Source: CAYVTZ01 sp964454685 (GTDB lineage: Bacteria; Bacillota; Clostridia; Christensenellales; Christensenellaceae). From it: 64,000 bases of DNA. The number at the start of each line of letters is the position of its first letter. Within the stretch, counting starts at the first letter, position 1. This document shows positions 25,649-34,142 of this stretch, in pieces. The stretch is from contig CAYVTZ010000004.1 in the NCBI GenBank assembly GCA_964454685.1, positions 52,740 to 116,739 of the forward strand, written 5' to 3'. The position numbers were made by a program, and so were the translations under genes. A model generated the notes under the pieces. It made no database searches, was not told where the DNA came from, and saw nothing but the letters and a program-made list of their open reading frames with translations.

Positions 25649-25781
25649 TCGGCTTTTTTGCGTTTACAACACAAACCAGCGCTTGCAAACATGTTTACAG
25701 CGCTGTTTTGCTTTGCGCGGGCACAAATTCATGTATTGCTTCTGCCCACGCCTTGATGTTCCGCATTCCGGGTGTTCGCAC

Positions 25782-26618
25782 TCAGTCGACGTTCAGCGTC
25801 AAAATCGGAATCACGTCCTGTGCGTACGCTTCCACAATCAATTCTTTGGTCAGCACCGTTCCCTTTTTAATTTCAAAGGAACCGTCGTCGCTCGCCACAT
25901 CATCGTTGAGTGTCTTGCCCATCAAATAGCTGATGGATTCTTTCAGCGCTTCGTCCATCGGCTCTTCCACTACCGGCTCCTCTACCGGCTCCGCCACCGG
26001 TTCCACCACGGTCTCTACCACCGGCTCCACCACAGCCTCTACCACTGTCTCTACCACCGGCGCTGCCACGGTTTCCGCCACAACTTCAACTTCCGGGACT
26101 GCGGCCACTGCCTGTGCCGGCGCTGCTGCCGCTTCTGTTTCAGCGACCGGTGTCAAAAAACCCAATCCCGGAACATCTCCAAAGAAAGCAAATTTCGTCG
26201 TCAGGCATACGATATCATCCTTGCCATAGACAGATTCGTCATCCAAAATCAGCTTGGAGATTGCGCCGCTTTTTTCGTCAAATTCCACTTCCACAATCTT
26301 GCCTTTTTCGTCACCGGAGCCCATCACAGTGCCCAAATCCAGCAAATAAATGCCTTCTTCCACAATTTTGATGGTCTCCGCATCCCGATAGATTTTGGAC
26401 AGCATTTCCACCGACTTCACCAGTACAAAGCTTTCCCCGATGCTCACCACATCGCTCATGTTCAAAATCAGCGGCAGTCTGCTGTCTTCGGTGCTCACCA
26501 ACAACTGTTCCACATTCTTGGTCTTTGCGGAAGCGATGATGTCCACAATTTCGCCTACCATTTTGCCTTCCTGTATGCCCATAACCGGAAGTCCTAAAAC
26601 TTGATTTGTACTTTTCAT
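25782..26618 (-). CDS. PRC-barrel domain protein with Val/Glu/Pro repeat linker
   Basis: A 278-residue protein. Residues 1-160 contain two PRC-barrel-like modules (GLPVMGIQEGKMVGEIVDI, then GTVMGSGDEKGKIVEVEF). Residues 160-225 are a low-complexity Val/Glu/Pro/Ala linker with VVEPVVETVVEPV-like repeats. The last 45 residues (YLMGKTLNDDVASDDG, KKGTVLTKELI) resemble a short regulatory domain common after PRC barrels. ATG 26618 follows GGAGG. PRC barrels occur in RNA processing, photosynthesis and sporulation proteins (YlmC/YrrD). It lies downstream of a VanW-type gene and the 912-residue membrane protein gene. Function unknown. Confidence 0.8.
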   Translation of the reverse strand: MKSTNQVLGLPVMGIQEGKMVGEIVDIIASAKTKNVEQLLVSTEDSRLPLILNMSDVVSIGESFVLVKSVEMLSKIYRDAETIKIVEEGIYLLDLGTVMGSGDEKGKIVEVEFDEKSGAISKLILDDESVYGKDDIVCLTTKFAFFGDVPGLGFLTPVAETEAAAAPAQAVAAVPEVEVVAETVAAPVVETVVEAVVEPVVETVVEPVAEPVEEPVVEEPMDEALKESISYLMGKTLNDDVASDDGSFEIKKGTVLTKELIVEAYAQDVIPILTLNVD

Positions 26619-26657
26619 TACCTTGCCTCCAACATAAATATATTATTGTAATTGATA

Positions 26658-28052
26658 CTATTTTGCTTCGCCCGATCCCTTTTGGATGAGGCCTGTCACC
26701 GCCGGATAACGATCCTGCGAGAGCAGTTCACGCTTCACTTCGGCGCCGTTTTGATAATAGATGCGATAAACATCCACATCGTAACCCTTGCGGGAGGAAA
26801 TCACCGTCTTGGTCACACCTGCAGGCAGCTGCGAGGTGTATTCGATCTCCGCCTTTTTGGGCGGTGTTTCTTTGAGCATCACCGGCTCAATCACGATTTC
26901 CATGCCATCCGGCAACGGTTGGCCAAAAATCTCAACCTTCACTTCCTGCCCTTCAAAGTTTGCGGAAAGATACATCGGATATTCCGACGTATTCTTGATT
27001 TTCAAATCCTTGTCATCCCAATTCAGCGTGGAATCCAGACCGATCGGCAAATATGCGGATGGGAAGGAGTGCCGCACACGCTCTACGATTTCCATATTCG
27101 CCAGCAGCGCCGCGTTGTACAGCGTGCCTGAAAGCTGGCAAATTCCGCCGCCCAAATCGTCCACGAGGCGCTTACCATCCATGATGGCAGGTGCTTTTTT
27201 AAATCCTTTTTCCTCCGTGCGCTCACCCACCAGCTCGTTGATGGAGAGTGTCTCACCCGGCTGCAAGGTCAATCCATTCACCGCTTCACACATCAGATTG
27301 ATATTGGTGTTCCGTGCCTCGTTGTTTGCCGCAATCGTCGTGCATTCGCCGATTTTGACTGAATTTTCTTTCAGCTTTTGTGTTGTCAGTTCGGGAACCA
27401 CCGTCTCCCCTTGCACAAACACCGGTTCATCGTCCAGCCGCTTGGTCTGATCAATCACCGTTCCGCTTACTTTGGACGCATCCGTGGTAAAGCCGTTGCT
27501 GCTGCTTGTGTATTCCATTTTGTGCGTCGCCTTGTTCAGGCTTGCCGTCGCATCCACCGGCGCAATAAACTGCGCTTCCAAAAAGCCGCTCACCTGCTCG
27601 GCGATCGCCTTCTCGTCCACAGAAAGCTGCGTCAAAAAATCCGTGCCGTCCTGCTTGGTCTGCGCCGTTTCGTAATAGTTCTCCAGCATCGTCTTGTTTT
27701 TGCCCACTGCAAACGCAGCGTCCACCACCTCGGCAGCGTCTGTCCTAACGCCAAAATCCTCTGCATTAAAGTGTTGTGTCGCGCCGTTGAAGGAAATCTC
27801 CAAATCAAACGCGTCCATCTGATCTTGCAGCGCAGCCACCACTTCGGTTCTGCCCTCCTGAAGTGTTTTCCCGCCCATCTCAATGCCATTGACGGTGACC
27901 CCTTGCGCAAAGGTATCCTCTTCCAGCGCCTTGGATATTGCAAAATATCCCGAGCAGAGCACAACCCCCACCACAATCGCTGCCAACACAACGATGTTTA
28001 AAACAATCAGCTTCCCGCTATTTTGTTGTCCGCTTTTAGAAATATTCCTCAC
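26658..28052 (-). CDS. VanW-domain envelope protein
   Basis: A 464-residue membrane-anchored protein. One helix (about residues 17-40) is followed by two peptidoglycan-binding-4-like modules (VTVNGIEMGGKTL onward) and then a VanW domain (AIMDGKRLVDDLGGGICQ, NAALLANMEIVERVRHS). A C-terminal stretch with paired short strands resembles a G5-like end. GTG 28052 is the likely start, with AGAGGG six bases before it. It follows the 912-residue gene by 11 bp. The name comes from the vancomycin operon, but VanW proteins are widespread and of unknown activity; a cell wall role is inferred. Confidence 0.88.
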   Translation of the reverse strand: MRNISKSGQQNSGKLIVLNIVVLAAIVVGVVLCSGYFAISKALEEDTFAQGVTVNGIEMGGKTLQEGRTEVVAALQDQMDAFDLEISFNGATQHFNAEDFGVRTDAAEVVDAAFAVGKNKTMLENYYETAQTKQDGTDFLTQLSVDEKAIAEQVSGFLEAQFIAPVDATASLNKATHKMEYTSSSNGFTTDASKVSGTVIDQTKRLDDEPVFVQGETVVPELTTQKLKENSVKIGECTTIAANNEARNTNINLMCEAVNGLTLQPGETLSINELVGERTEEKGFKKAPAIMDGKRLVDDLGGGICQLSGTLYNAALLANMEIVERVRHSFPSAYLPIGLDSTLNWDDKDLKIKNTSEYPMYLSANFEGQEVKVEIFGQPLPDGMEIVIEPVMLKETPPKKAEIEYTSQLPAGVTKTVISSRKGYDVDVYRIYYQNGAEVKRELLSQDRYPAVTGLIQKGSGEAK

Positions 28053-28063
28053 TCAAAACCCTC

Positions 28064-30802
28064 TTACGATTTTTTCAGCATCTTCATGATGACTGCAATT
28101 TTCTGCTTCTCCTGCACATTTGCCATGCTTCTATCGCTCTGCAAATATGATGCGACCGGACCAATGCGCTTTATCTGCTTTAAATGCACATAGCACGCAA
28201 ATAATTCCTGCGCTACCTTCGTCTTAAACGGTTCGCGGCTCTGCTTGTAGCACTTCTCAAGCAACCCCGCCGCCAACTGATGCAAGGACTGCTGCTTGAG
28301 TTGCAGCGCCTTGTGATACAACATCTCGTTTTCAGACATCGGTTTGCGCGCGACCGTAGCGCGGTACGCATCCTCCATCTGTTCTTCCACATGCTCAACC
28401 CCTGTCGGCTGCTCCGCTTCTTCTTGCGCCTGCTCAGGCATCTGCTCAGGCTGCTGCCATGCAGACTGCTCTGCCGTGTCCGAACGTGACACCACTGCTT
28501 CGGCTGCACGCTCTTGCGTCCAAGCAGATTCTGCGGTGCGCTCCGTCTGCGTCCACGCCGTCTCAGGCAGGGCGTCCTGCGCACTTACTTCGTCAGATTG
28601 CCACGCTTCCGGCAGCTCTGTCCGTGCAGATTCCACTGCTTCTTCTACCTGCACTTCTTCCTGATATTGCTCATCCAAAGCCACTTCTTCCGGCTCGTCT
28701 GCGGGTTCTGCCACAGGCTCCTGCGTCAGCGCATCATAAGGCTGCCACTCCTCCTGTTGCTGCGCCACCCACTGTTGAAGATGCTCCGCCTCCTTGGGCA
28801 CAGGCGCCCATTCACGCTCGATTTCCGCTTCGTCGGAAGCAAGCTGCCAGTGCTCAATCGGCTCCTCCGTCTGCACCACCGGCTGCTCCTCCTCTTGGTA
28901 TTGTTCTTCCAAGGCGGCTTCATCCGGCACATCCGATTCCTGCGTCACATCGTCCGAATGCCACTCGTACTCCTGCATATACGCAGGTTCTGCCGTCTGC
29001 GGCGCACTTTCCTGCCGATCTATCTCGTCCTGCTGCCAGTACGCGGCAACGTCGTCCTTCGTCCCATCCGCTTCCGGCTCGCTTGTTTCATCCGCTGTCG
29101 TTCTATCATCCGTGTGCCACGCCGCTTCGTATTCCGGTTCACTTTCCATGGTCTCTACGCCAATCTCATCAGACTGCCATTTTGCTACTTGCTCCTCATC
29201 CGGTTCAATCCACTCCTCCGGCTGTACCTCGTCATCACTCTGATCCAGCAACGCCGCTTCCTCCGGCTCAACATCCTCCGACGCATCCGTGCCTTCCACC
29301 AGCGTATCATAAGGCTGCCACACATCCTCTTGCAAATGCTGCGGCAGTTCTTGCTTGACTTCCTCCGGGCGTGCCCACTGACGCTCGATTTCCGACTCGT
29401 CTTCCTCAAACTGCCAGTGCGCAACGACATCGTCCGCCGCTACCATCGGTTCGGCTTCCTGCTGCGACTGCTCCTCTAAAATGCGCGCATCCCGCTCGCC
29501 TTCTTCCTGCCACGTCGACGCTTGCGCGTCCTCCGGCATTCTGCGCTGGTCTTCTTCCGCTCGATTGCGCAGACGTGCCGCAATCGACTCCGCCTGGCTT
29601 GCATCCGGCAGTTCTTCCACCCACTTGATGCCACCGGCACGGCGCTCCGGTTCCGCGTTCGCGCGCTGTTCCGCCGCTTGCACATTTTCCAGCCTTCTGC
29701 GCTGCCTTTCTTCCTCGCGGCTTCGCATACGCGTCGCAATCGGCTCCGTCCGGCTTGCCTCCGGCAGCTCTTCCACCCATTTGATGCCGCCGACGCGTGG
29801 CTGCGCTTCGTTTGCGCCATACTGCTGCGCTGTCTGACTTTCTTCCGCTTTTCTGCGCCGCTGCTCCTCGCTCTTGCTGTCCATCACCGCCGCAATCGAC
29901 TCCGCCCGGCTTGTGTCCGGCAGCTCTTCCGTCCACTTCACACTTTGGATTGGCGGCTCCGCTTCCGTCGCGATCTGCTTTTCAGCCTGCGTGGTTTCCA
30001 ACTTTCTGCGCTGCTGCTCGGCTTTTTCTGATTGTTTGCCAAGCTTCGCCTTTACTTCTTCCGCTTCAGCGCGCTTCATTTCGCTTGCCTTAGCCAGGCT
30101 CCGTTCTTCCTTTGCAATCCGATCCTCACGCAAGCGTTGCTCTTTTTGCGCAGCGGCTGCCTGTGCTGCTTCCAGCTTTGCACGCTGCTTTTCCGCCTTC
30201 TTTTCCTGTTTTTTGCGTTTTTCTTCGGTTTTCGCAATCGCAGTCGTTACAAAAACTGCTCCTTTTGCTTCCTTCACGCGTTTGCCATCGTTTTGATCCT
30301 TCTCGGAGTCCGCCGCTTTCGCCAACTTGCTTGCCGATATAATGCTCTGTTTCGGACGCTTTTCCTCCGTAGTTTCGGATGCCGCTTCCGTCTCCTTTGC
30401 AAGCTCCGGCTCCTGACGGCTTACAGCCTCCTCCGGTTCAGCCGGTGCCGGCTGTTCTTCTCCCAGCTTACGGCGCATGGGAACAACCTTGCTGTTCTTC
30501 CTCTGCAAGCGCAGCGCTCTGCGGTGCGGTGCGGTCTTGATGCGGTTGAGCAGCACCATCGCCAAAAAGAACACAATAAACGCCAACGCAATGCCAATCA
30601 AAATAAGAGTGCGCGCATAATCCGCACCGTCAAAGTTGATCAATGCGTCAAAAACTGCATACGCAATCAAAGCAGTGGAAAGCACCGCCAATATGGACGC
30701 TGTCCGCAAAATTTTAGCTTTGCGGTTTACGATTACCAGCACGACGATTCCGGCACAGATTATCGCCGCTACACAAGCAATCCAGAGTGCATACTCCATC
30801 AT
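28064..30802 (-). CDS. Large acidic repeat membrane protein (unknown)
   Basis: A 912-residue protein I do not recognise. Residues 1-90 contain three hydrophobic helices. A basic, Lys/Glu/Ala-rich charged stretch follows (about 150-280), probably helical. Three 52-residue repeats come next, each with the core KWxEELPxxSxxxxIA (about 290-440). A long Glu/Gln/Trp-rich region contains scattered WHSDD/WQxDE motifs (about 440-830). The last 85 residues (YHKALQLKQQSLHQLAAGL) are a compact helical domain. ATG 30802 follows GAGGAA. The compositional bias makes homology hard to judge. It is likely a membrane-tethered scaffold; co-transcribed with the VanW gene. Confidence 0.75.
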   Translation of the reverse strand: MMEYALWIACVAAIICAGIVVLVIVNRKAKILRTASILAVLSTALIAYAVFDALINFDGADYARTLILIGIALAFIVFFLAMVLLNRIKTAPHRRALRLQRKNSKVVPMRRKLGEEQPAPAEPEEAVSRQEPELAKETEAASETTEEKRPKQSIISASKLAKAADSEKDQNDGKRVKEAKGAVFVTTAIAKTEEKRKKQEKKAEKQRAKLEAAQAAAAQKEQRLREDRIAKEERSLAKASEMKRAEAEEVKAKLGKQSEKAEQQRRKLETTQAEKQIATEAEPPIQSVKWTEELPDTSRAESIAAVMDSKSEEQRRRKAEESQTAQQYGANEAQPRVGGIKWVEELPEASRTEPIATRMRSREEERQRRRLENVQAAEQRANAEPERRAGGIKWVEELPDASQAESIAARLRNRAEEDQRRMPEDAQASTWQEEGERDARILEEQSQQEAEPMVAADDVVAHWQFEEDESEIERQWARPEEVKQELPQHLQEDVWQPYDTLVEGTDASEDVEPEEAALLDQSDDEVQPEEWIEPDEEQVAKWQSDEIGVETMESEPEYEAAWHTDDRTTADETSEPEADGTKDDVAAYWQQDEIDRQESAPQTAEPAYMQEYEWHSDDVTQESDVPDEAALEEQYQEEEQPVVQTEEPIEHWQLASDEAEIEREWAPVPKEAEHLQQWVAQQQEEWQPYDALTQEPVAEPADEPEEVALDEQYQEEVQVEEAVESARTELPEAWQSDEVSAQDALPETAWTQTERTAESAWTQERAAEAVVSRSDTAEQSAWQQPEQMPEQAQEEAEQPTGVEHVEEQMEDAYRATVARKPMSENEMLYHKALQLKQQSLHQLAAGLLEKCYKQSREPFKTKVAQELFACYVHLKQIKRIGPVASYLQSDRSMANVQEKQKIAVIMKMLKKS
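29500..29967 (-). repeat. Three 156-bp tandem coding repeats in the 912-residue protein
   Basis: Matching segments such as CAATCGACTCCGC recur with a 156-bp period (starts near 29581, 29737 and 29893), giving three 52-residue repeats with KWxEELP cores. Divergence among copies is moderate, so the duplication is not very recent. Confidence 0.8.
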
Positions 30803-31277
30803 TCGTCACATTCCTCAAAATGTCTGCTGCCCCGTATCCTGGTTTCGCTACACTAAGCAAAACCATCCCTCAGATGATTGGTTTTTAGATTCAATCACGC
30901 CCGGCAGCGCAGCCTCATGTCCAAATAAAGCATTTTTTACGGATATCAAACAAACGCTTGACCAATCCGGATGTCTTTTCCACAAACATCTTTGCTCATC
31001 AGGCATTAGGTATCACGTTATATTATATTATACGCTCTAATTTTTTACAAGATTTTTCGCGCAATCATGCCTGTACAAGCGCTTCTCCCGCTGTTTTGCA
31101 CTGCGGTATCCGCCCTTTATTTGCTGTCGCCCATACCACCGGTTGTATGCAGGTCAGTCTCTTACCCCAATCCCTGTACAATGCGCAGTTTTACTTCAAT
31201 GCACAAAAATTTGTTCGTTTTCCCGGAAATTTTTCTCGATTTACGCAGATTGCACAACTCGTTCCACGCAAAACCGC
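30803..31277. other. Gene-free region upstream of the 912-residue protein gene
   Basis: About 475 bp with no gene on either strand; short frames present are not supported by ribosome binding sites. The only clear signal is a minus-strand promoter at 31022-31050, giving a leader of about 210 bases for the 912-residue gene. No strong terminator for the upstream rsmI transcript is visible. Confidence 0.7.
31022..31050 (-). promoter_or_regulatory. Promoter of 912-residue protein/VanW operon
   Basis: On the minus strand TTGTAA (31045-31050) and TATAAT (31022-31027) are 17 bp apart. An overlapping second TATAAT (31027-31032) lies five bases upstream, at a spacing too short to be used with the same -35. 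Confidence 0.75.
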
Positions 31278-32135
31278 TCAACCCTGCGGCTTCTCATCCT
31301 TCTCTCCAATCATGATTTGATACACTCGATTTTTGGGCACCCCCAAGCGCGCCACCACGCCACGCACCGCATCCTTTTTGCTGCCCCGCGTTTGTGCACG
31401 CAATTCCTGCAAAATCAGCTCGTCCGTCACCTCTGTTGTCTGCTGCTGCGGCAGCACCAGCACCACAAATTCACCCTTGATGCTGTCCCGCGCCCGCAAG
31501 GTTTCCAGCGCCTCATGCACACTCGCACGCAGGCATTCCTCGTGGATTTTAGTGAGTTCACGCGCCACACACACACGGGTATCCTGCCCCAGCACCGCAC
31601 CAATCTGTTCCAGCGTCTTGAGGATGCGATGCGGACTTTCATAGATGATGCAGGGCATCCCAAACGCCCGCATCCCACTGATTTCGCGCTCCCGCTCGGA
31701 TGTCTTGGCACTCAAAAACCCAAGAAAGACAAACCGTCTGCAATCCATCGCACTTAGCGTCACCGCCGTCACCGCCGCACACGCGCCGGGGATGCTTGTC
31801 ACCGCAATGCCTTCACGAACGCAGTCCTCCACCAGCACAAAGCCCGGGTCGGAAATGATCGGTGTGCCCGCATCCGTCAGCAGCGCAATCTTTTTACCCG
31901 CGCGCAGCAGGGCAATCAGTTCACCGCGACGCTTTTCATCACTGTATTCATGAAAGCTGATCTGCTGCTTTTTCAGCTCAAAATGATTGAGCAGCTTCAC
32001 CGTCCGGCGCGTATCCTCTGCCGCCACATAGTCCACTTCCTCTAAGGTTTGCAGCGCGCGCAACGTAATATCACCCAAATTCCCAATGGGCGTTGCCACC
32101 AAATACAGCATGCCCGCCCCGTCTTGATTGATCAT
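31278..32135 (-). CDS. rsmI: 16S rRNA 2'-O-ribose C1402 methyltransferase
   Basis: Methylates the ribose of C1402 in 16S rRNA using S-adenosylmethionine. The 285-residue protein has the RsmI hallmarks YLVATPIGNLGDITLRAL, AAEDTRRT, LLTDAGTPIISDPG and the SIPGACAAVTA loop, a tetrapyrrole-methylase fold. ATG 32135 overlaps the trmN6-like stop (ATGA) behind GGAGAAG; a later ATG at 32111 is possible and fits other family starts. The C-terminal 60 residues form the short helical domain usual for RsmI. The pair with a tRNA methyltransferase is a common arrangement. Confidence 0.95.
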   Translation of the reverse strand: MINQDGAGMLYLVATPIGNLGDITLRALQTLEEVDYVAAEDTRRTVKLLNHFELKKQQISFHEYSDEKRRGELIALLRAGKKIALLTDAGTPIISDPGFVLVEDCVREGIAVTSIPGACAAVTAVTLSAMDCRRFVFLGFLSAKTSEREREISGMRAFGMPCIIYESPHRILKTLEQIGAVLGQDTRVCVARELTKIHEECLRASVHEALETLRARDSIKGEFVVLVLPQQQTTEVTDELILQELRAQTRGSKKDAVRGVVARLGVPKNRVYQIMIGEKDEKPQG

Positions 32136-32848
32136 TCATCTTCTCCTGTTTGCGTTGTTGCATTTCCGGCACAAGACCGCTCCTGTTTGACAAAAAGCGG
32201 CCGCATCACGCGCATTCCTTCTCGTCCGTCCTTCGCCGCACACACCAGCACATACTTCGCTTCACTTGCCGCGTCTCGATGAATGGCGCGTAATAGCTTC
32301 GGCTCCAAGCGGTGTGTTTTCAGTGTTGCAAAAATCTCCGCCAAACGGTTCGCCTTGTGGATCATGTAAAAACGCCCGTTTGTTTGCAGCAGCCGCGCCG
32401 CCGTCGCACACAGTTCAGACAGAGAAATGCACTTCTCATAGCGCGCAATGCCATGGCTCTCGTTTACTCGGTCAATGCCGCTATCCACCTTTTCATAAGG
32501 CGGGTTTGCCACCACAATATCGTGCTCGCATCCAAAGACGCGCGGCGCTTCGCGCAAATCCATGTGCACCACGCGAATCACGTCTTGCAGCCCATTGAGC
32601 GCCATGCTGCGCTGCGCCAAATCCGCCAGTCCGCTTTGTATTTCCGCCGCACACACGGTAATTTGCGCGTTGCGCCCATACAGCAGCAGCGGCAAAATGC
32701 CGCACCCCGTACCCAAGTCCACCACGCGCGCGCCATTGTGCAGCTTTACAAAGTCCGCCAGCAGCACCGTATCGGTGCCAAAGCAAAAATAATCGGGGTT
32801 TTGAATCACCCGCAATCCGTTTAATTGTAAATCATCAATGCGTTCCAT
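32132..32848 (-). CDS. tRNA1(Val) adenine-N6 methyltransferase (TrmN6-like)
   Basis: An SAM-dependent N6-adenine methyltransferase of 238 residues. It shows the glycine-rich motif DLGTGCGILPLLL and the catalytic NPPY in VVANPPYEKVDSG. The family methylates A37 of tRNA1(Val) in enterobacteria; in Bacillota the homologue (YabB) precedes rsmI (YabC) in the same order as here. No clear Shine-Dalgarno sits before ATG 32848; the nearest purine-rich stretch (AGAGG) is about 20 bases away, so translation may be weak. The substrate in this organism is inferred from the family. Confidence 0.9.
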   Translation of the reverse strand: MERIDDLQLNGLRVIQNPDYFCFGTDTVLLADFVKLHNGARVVDLGTGCGILPLLLYGRNAQITVCAAEIQSGLADLAQRSMALNGLQDVIRVVHMDLREAPRVFGCEHDIVVANPPYEKVDSGIDRVNESHGIARYEKCISLSELCATAARLLQTNGRFYMIHKANRLAEIFATLKTHRLEPKLLRAIHRDAASEAKYVLVCAAKDGREGMRVMRPLFVKQERSCAGNATTQTGEDE

Positions 32849-32884
32849 TTGTTTATTTTAACATAAATCCTCTTAGAAGGGCAT

Positions 32885-32918
32885 AAAAAAAGAAACCTCC
32901 GCAGAAGTTCCTTTTTTT
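32885..32918 (-). terminator. Terminator of ferredoxin gene
   Basis: A 15-bp stem (32885-32899 with 32904-32918, two wobble pairs) closes on the loop TGCG and ends in a run of seven T on the minus strand, 11 bp after the ferredoxin stop. The A-run on the opposite side makes it usable in both directions. Confidence 0.9.
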
Positions 32919-32929
32919 ATTTGTTTTCC

Positions 32930-33100
32930 TTACGCTTCGGAAATCGCGTCTGTCGGGCAGGATGCCGCGCAAGCGCCGCAATCAATGCAAACATCCGCGT
33001 TGATTTCGTACTGGGAAGCGCCTTCGGCGATCGCATCTACCGGGCAGTCTTCAGCGCATGCACCGCAAGAGATGCACTCATCAGAAATTTTGTAAGCCAT
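32930..33100 (-). CDS. 2[4Fe-4S] ferredoxin
   Basis: A 56-residue clostridial-type ferredoxin. It has two CxxCxxCxxxCP cluster motifs, CISCGACAEDCP and CIDCGACAASCP, in the classic pseudo-twofold arrangement. ATG 33100 follows GGAGG; the open frame runs further upstream but lacks a second ribosome site and any ferredoxin features. It is a soluble low-potential electron carrier in anaerobes. It has its own promoter and terminator and is thus monocistronic, separate from the rRNA/tRNA methylase genes. Confidence 0.96.
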   Translation of the reverse strand: MAYKISDECISCGACAEDCPVDAIAEGASQYEINADVCIDCGACAASCPTDAISEA

Positions 33101-33155
33101 TTGTTTCACCTCCATAAAAATTTGAAAACTCTGCCAAGGAAAAACCATGGCAATC

Positions 33156-33194
33156 ATACGGACTCGCCGTATATTCCACCGACCTTCCAAGGTC
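33156..33194. promoter_or_regulatory. Palindromes in ferredoxin leader
   Basis: GACCTT and AAGGTC (33181-33194) form a 6-bp palindrome with a 2-base centre, just after the predicted transcription start. ATACGG (33156-33161) and CCGTAT (33167-33172) form a separate 6-bp hairpin. Either may be a regulator site. Confidence 0.35.
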
Positions 33195-33206
33195 AATTCA
33201 AATATT

Positions 33207-33234
33207 ATTCTATCAAAGAAAAATCAAAATGCAA
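33207..33234 (-). promoter_or_regulatory. Promoter of ferredoxin gene
   Basis: On the minus strand TTGCAT (33229-33234) and TAGAAT (33207-33212) are 16 bp apart, about 105 bp before the ferredoxin start. It lies in the gap between the PSP1 gene and ferredoxin. Confidence 0.6.
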
Positions 33235-33242
33235 CCCTTTTT

Positions 33243-34142
33243 TTATTCATCCAGCAAGGATTTTATTTCTTCGTCCAGCACCACTTCTTCTTCCGCCACA
33301 ACTTCAGGCGGCGTATCCTTTTTCCCACCGCGCTTTTCAAACTTGATCTGGTCCAGCGGATAAGTGGTCAAGTCATAAGTTCCATCCGGCAAAAGTCGTT
33401 TGACCTTGACGCGCTCCGTGAGCGAATTGGTTTCCACCACATCACCCTCGCCGTCCGGCGTGCGCACTGCGGTGCCGTTGCGCGGCAATTTTTTGCGCGT
33501 TTCTTTGTAGTGTTCGTATTCATAGCTCAGGCAGCACATCAGCCGTCCGCAAAGACCACTGATCTTGGTGGGCGACAGCGAAAGGTTCTGCTCCTTCGCC
33601 ATTTTGATGGATACAGGCTGAAAATCCCCTAAAAACGAAGCACAACAGACCGGACGCCCGCACGGCCCCAGTCCGCCCACTTTTTTCGCCTCGTCGCGCA
33701 CACCAATCTGGCGCAGCTCGATGCGCGTCTTAAACACGGACGCAAGATCCTTCACCAGCTCCCGGAAGTCAACGCGCCCTTCTGCGGTAAAATAGAATAT
33801 GATCTTACTGCCGTCAAACGCATGCTCCACATCAATCAGCTTCATATCCAGTTTGTGCCGCGTGACCTTCTCCTCGCAAACACGGCGCGCCTCATTCTCG
33901 CGCTCCTTGTTTTTGCGAATTTTTTCCATGTCGCGCTCGTCCGCCACCCGCAGCACCTTTTTAAGCGGCTTTACAATGCCCCCCTCGCTGACCTCATGCG
34001 GTGCCTGCACCACCTCGCCAAACTCCGTACCGCGTGATGTCTCTACAATCACATAATCGCCCTTATCCATACGAAAATCCGCGGGGTCAAAATAATAAAT
34101 CTTCCCGATTTCCGAAAAACGTACCCCGATGACACAACTCAT
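33243..34142 (-). CDS. PSP1-domain protein (YaaT-like)
   Basis: A 299-residue protein of the PSP1/YaaT family. It begins MSCVIGVRFSEIGKIYYFDP and has the conserved core GLGPCGRPVCCASF with a second Cys-rich stretch SGLCGRLMCCLSYE. In Bacillus subtilis YaaT joins YlbF and YmcA in a complex needed for sporulation, competence and mRNA maturation by RNase Y. Those Cys residues may bind an iron-sulfur cluster. The start overlaps holB by 4 bp, giving the tmk-holB-yaaT order seen in other Bacillota. The C-terminal acidic tail is low-complexity. Confidence 0.93.
   Translation of the reverse strand: MSCVIGVRFSEIGKIYYFDPADFRMDKGDYVIVETSRGTEFGEVVQAPHEVSEGGIVKPLKKVLRVADERDMEKIRKNKERENEARRVCEEKVTRHKLDMKLIDVEHAFDGSKIIFYFTAEGRVDFRELVKDLASVFKTRIELRQIGVRDEAKKVGGLGPCGRPVCCASFLGDFQPVSIKMAKEQNLSLSPTKISGLCGRLMCCLSYEYEHYKETRKKLPRNGTAVRTPDGEGDVVETNSLTERVKVKRLLPDGTYDLTTYPLDQIKFEKRGGKKDTPPEVVAEEEVVLDEEIKSLLDE

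Larger units (their letters stand above)
25433..25781. other. Gene-free leader and promoter region of the polysaccharide operon
   Basis: About 350 bp without a gene, between gmd and the PRC-barrel gene. It holds the gmd promoter, a roughly 180-base untranslated leader, and a 7-bp inverted repeat. No obvious terminator for the PRC-barrel transcript is seen. Confidence 0.7.

Noticed and set aside
30958..31320. Plus-strand open frames in the gap before rsmI
   Set aside because: They lack ribosome sites, have no domain features and run across the minus-strand promoter and the end of rsmI.
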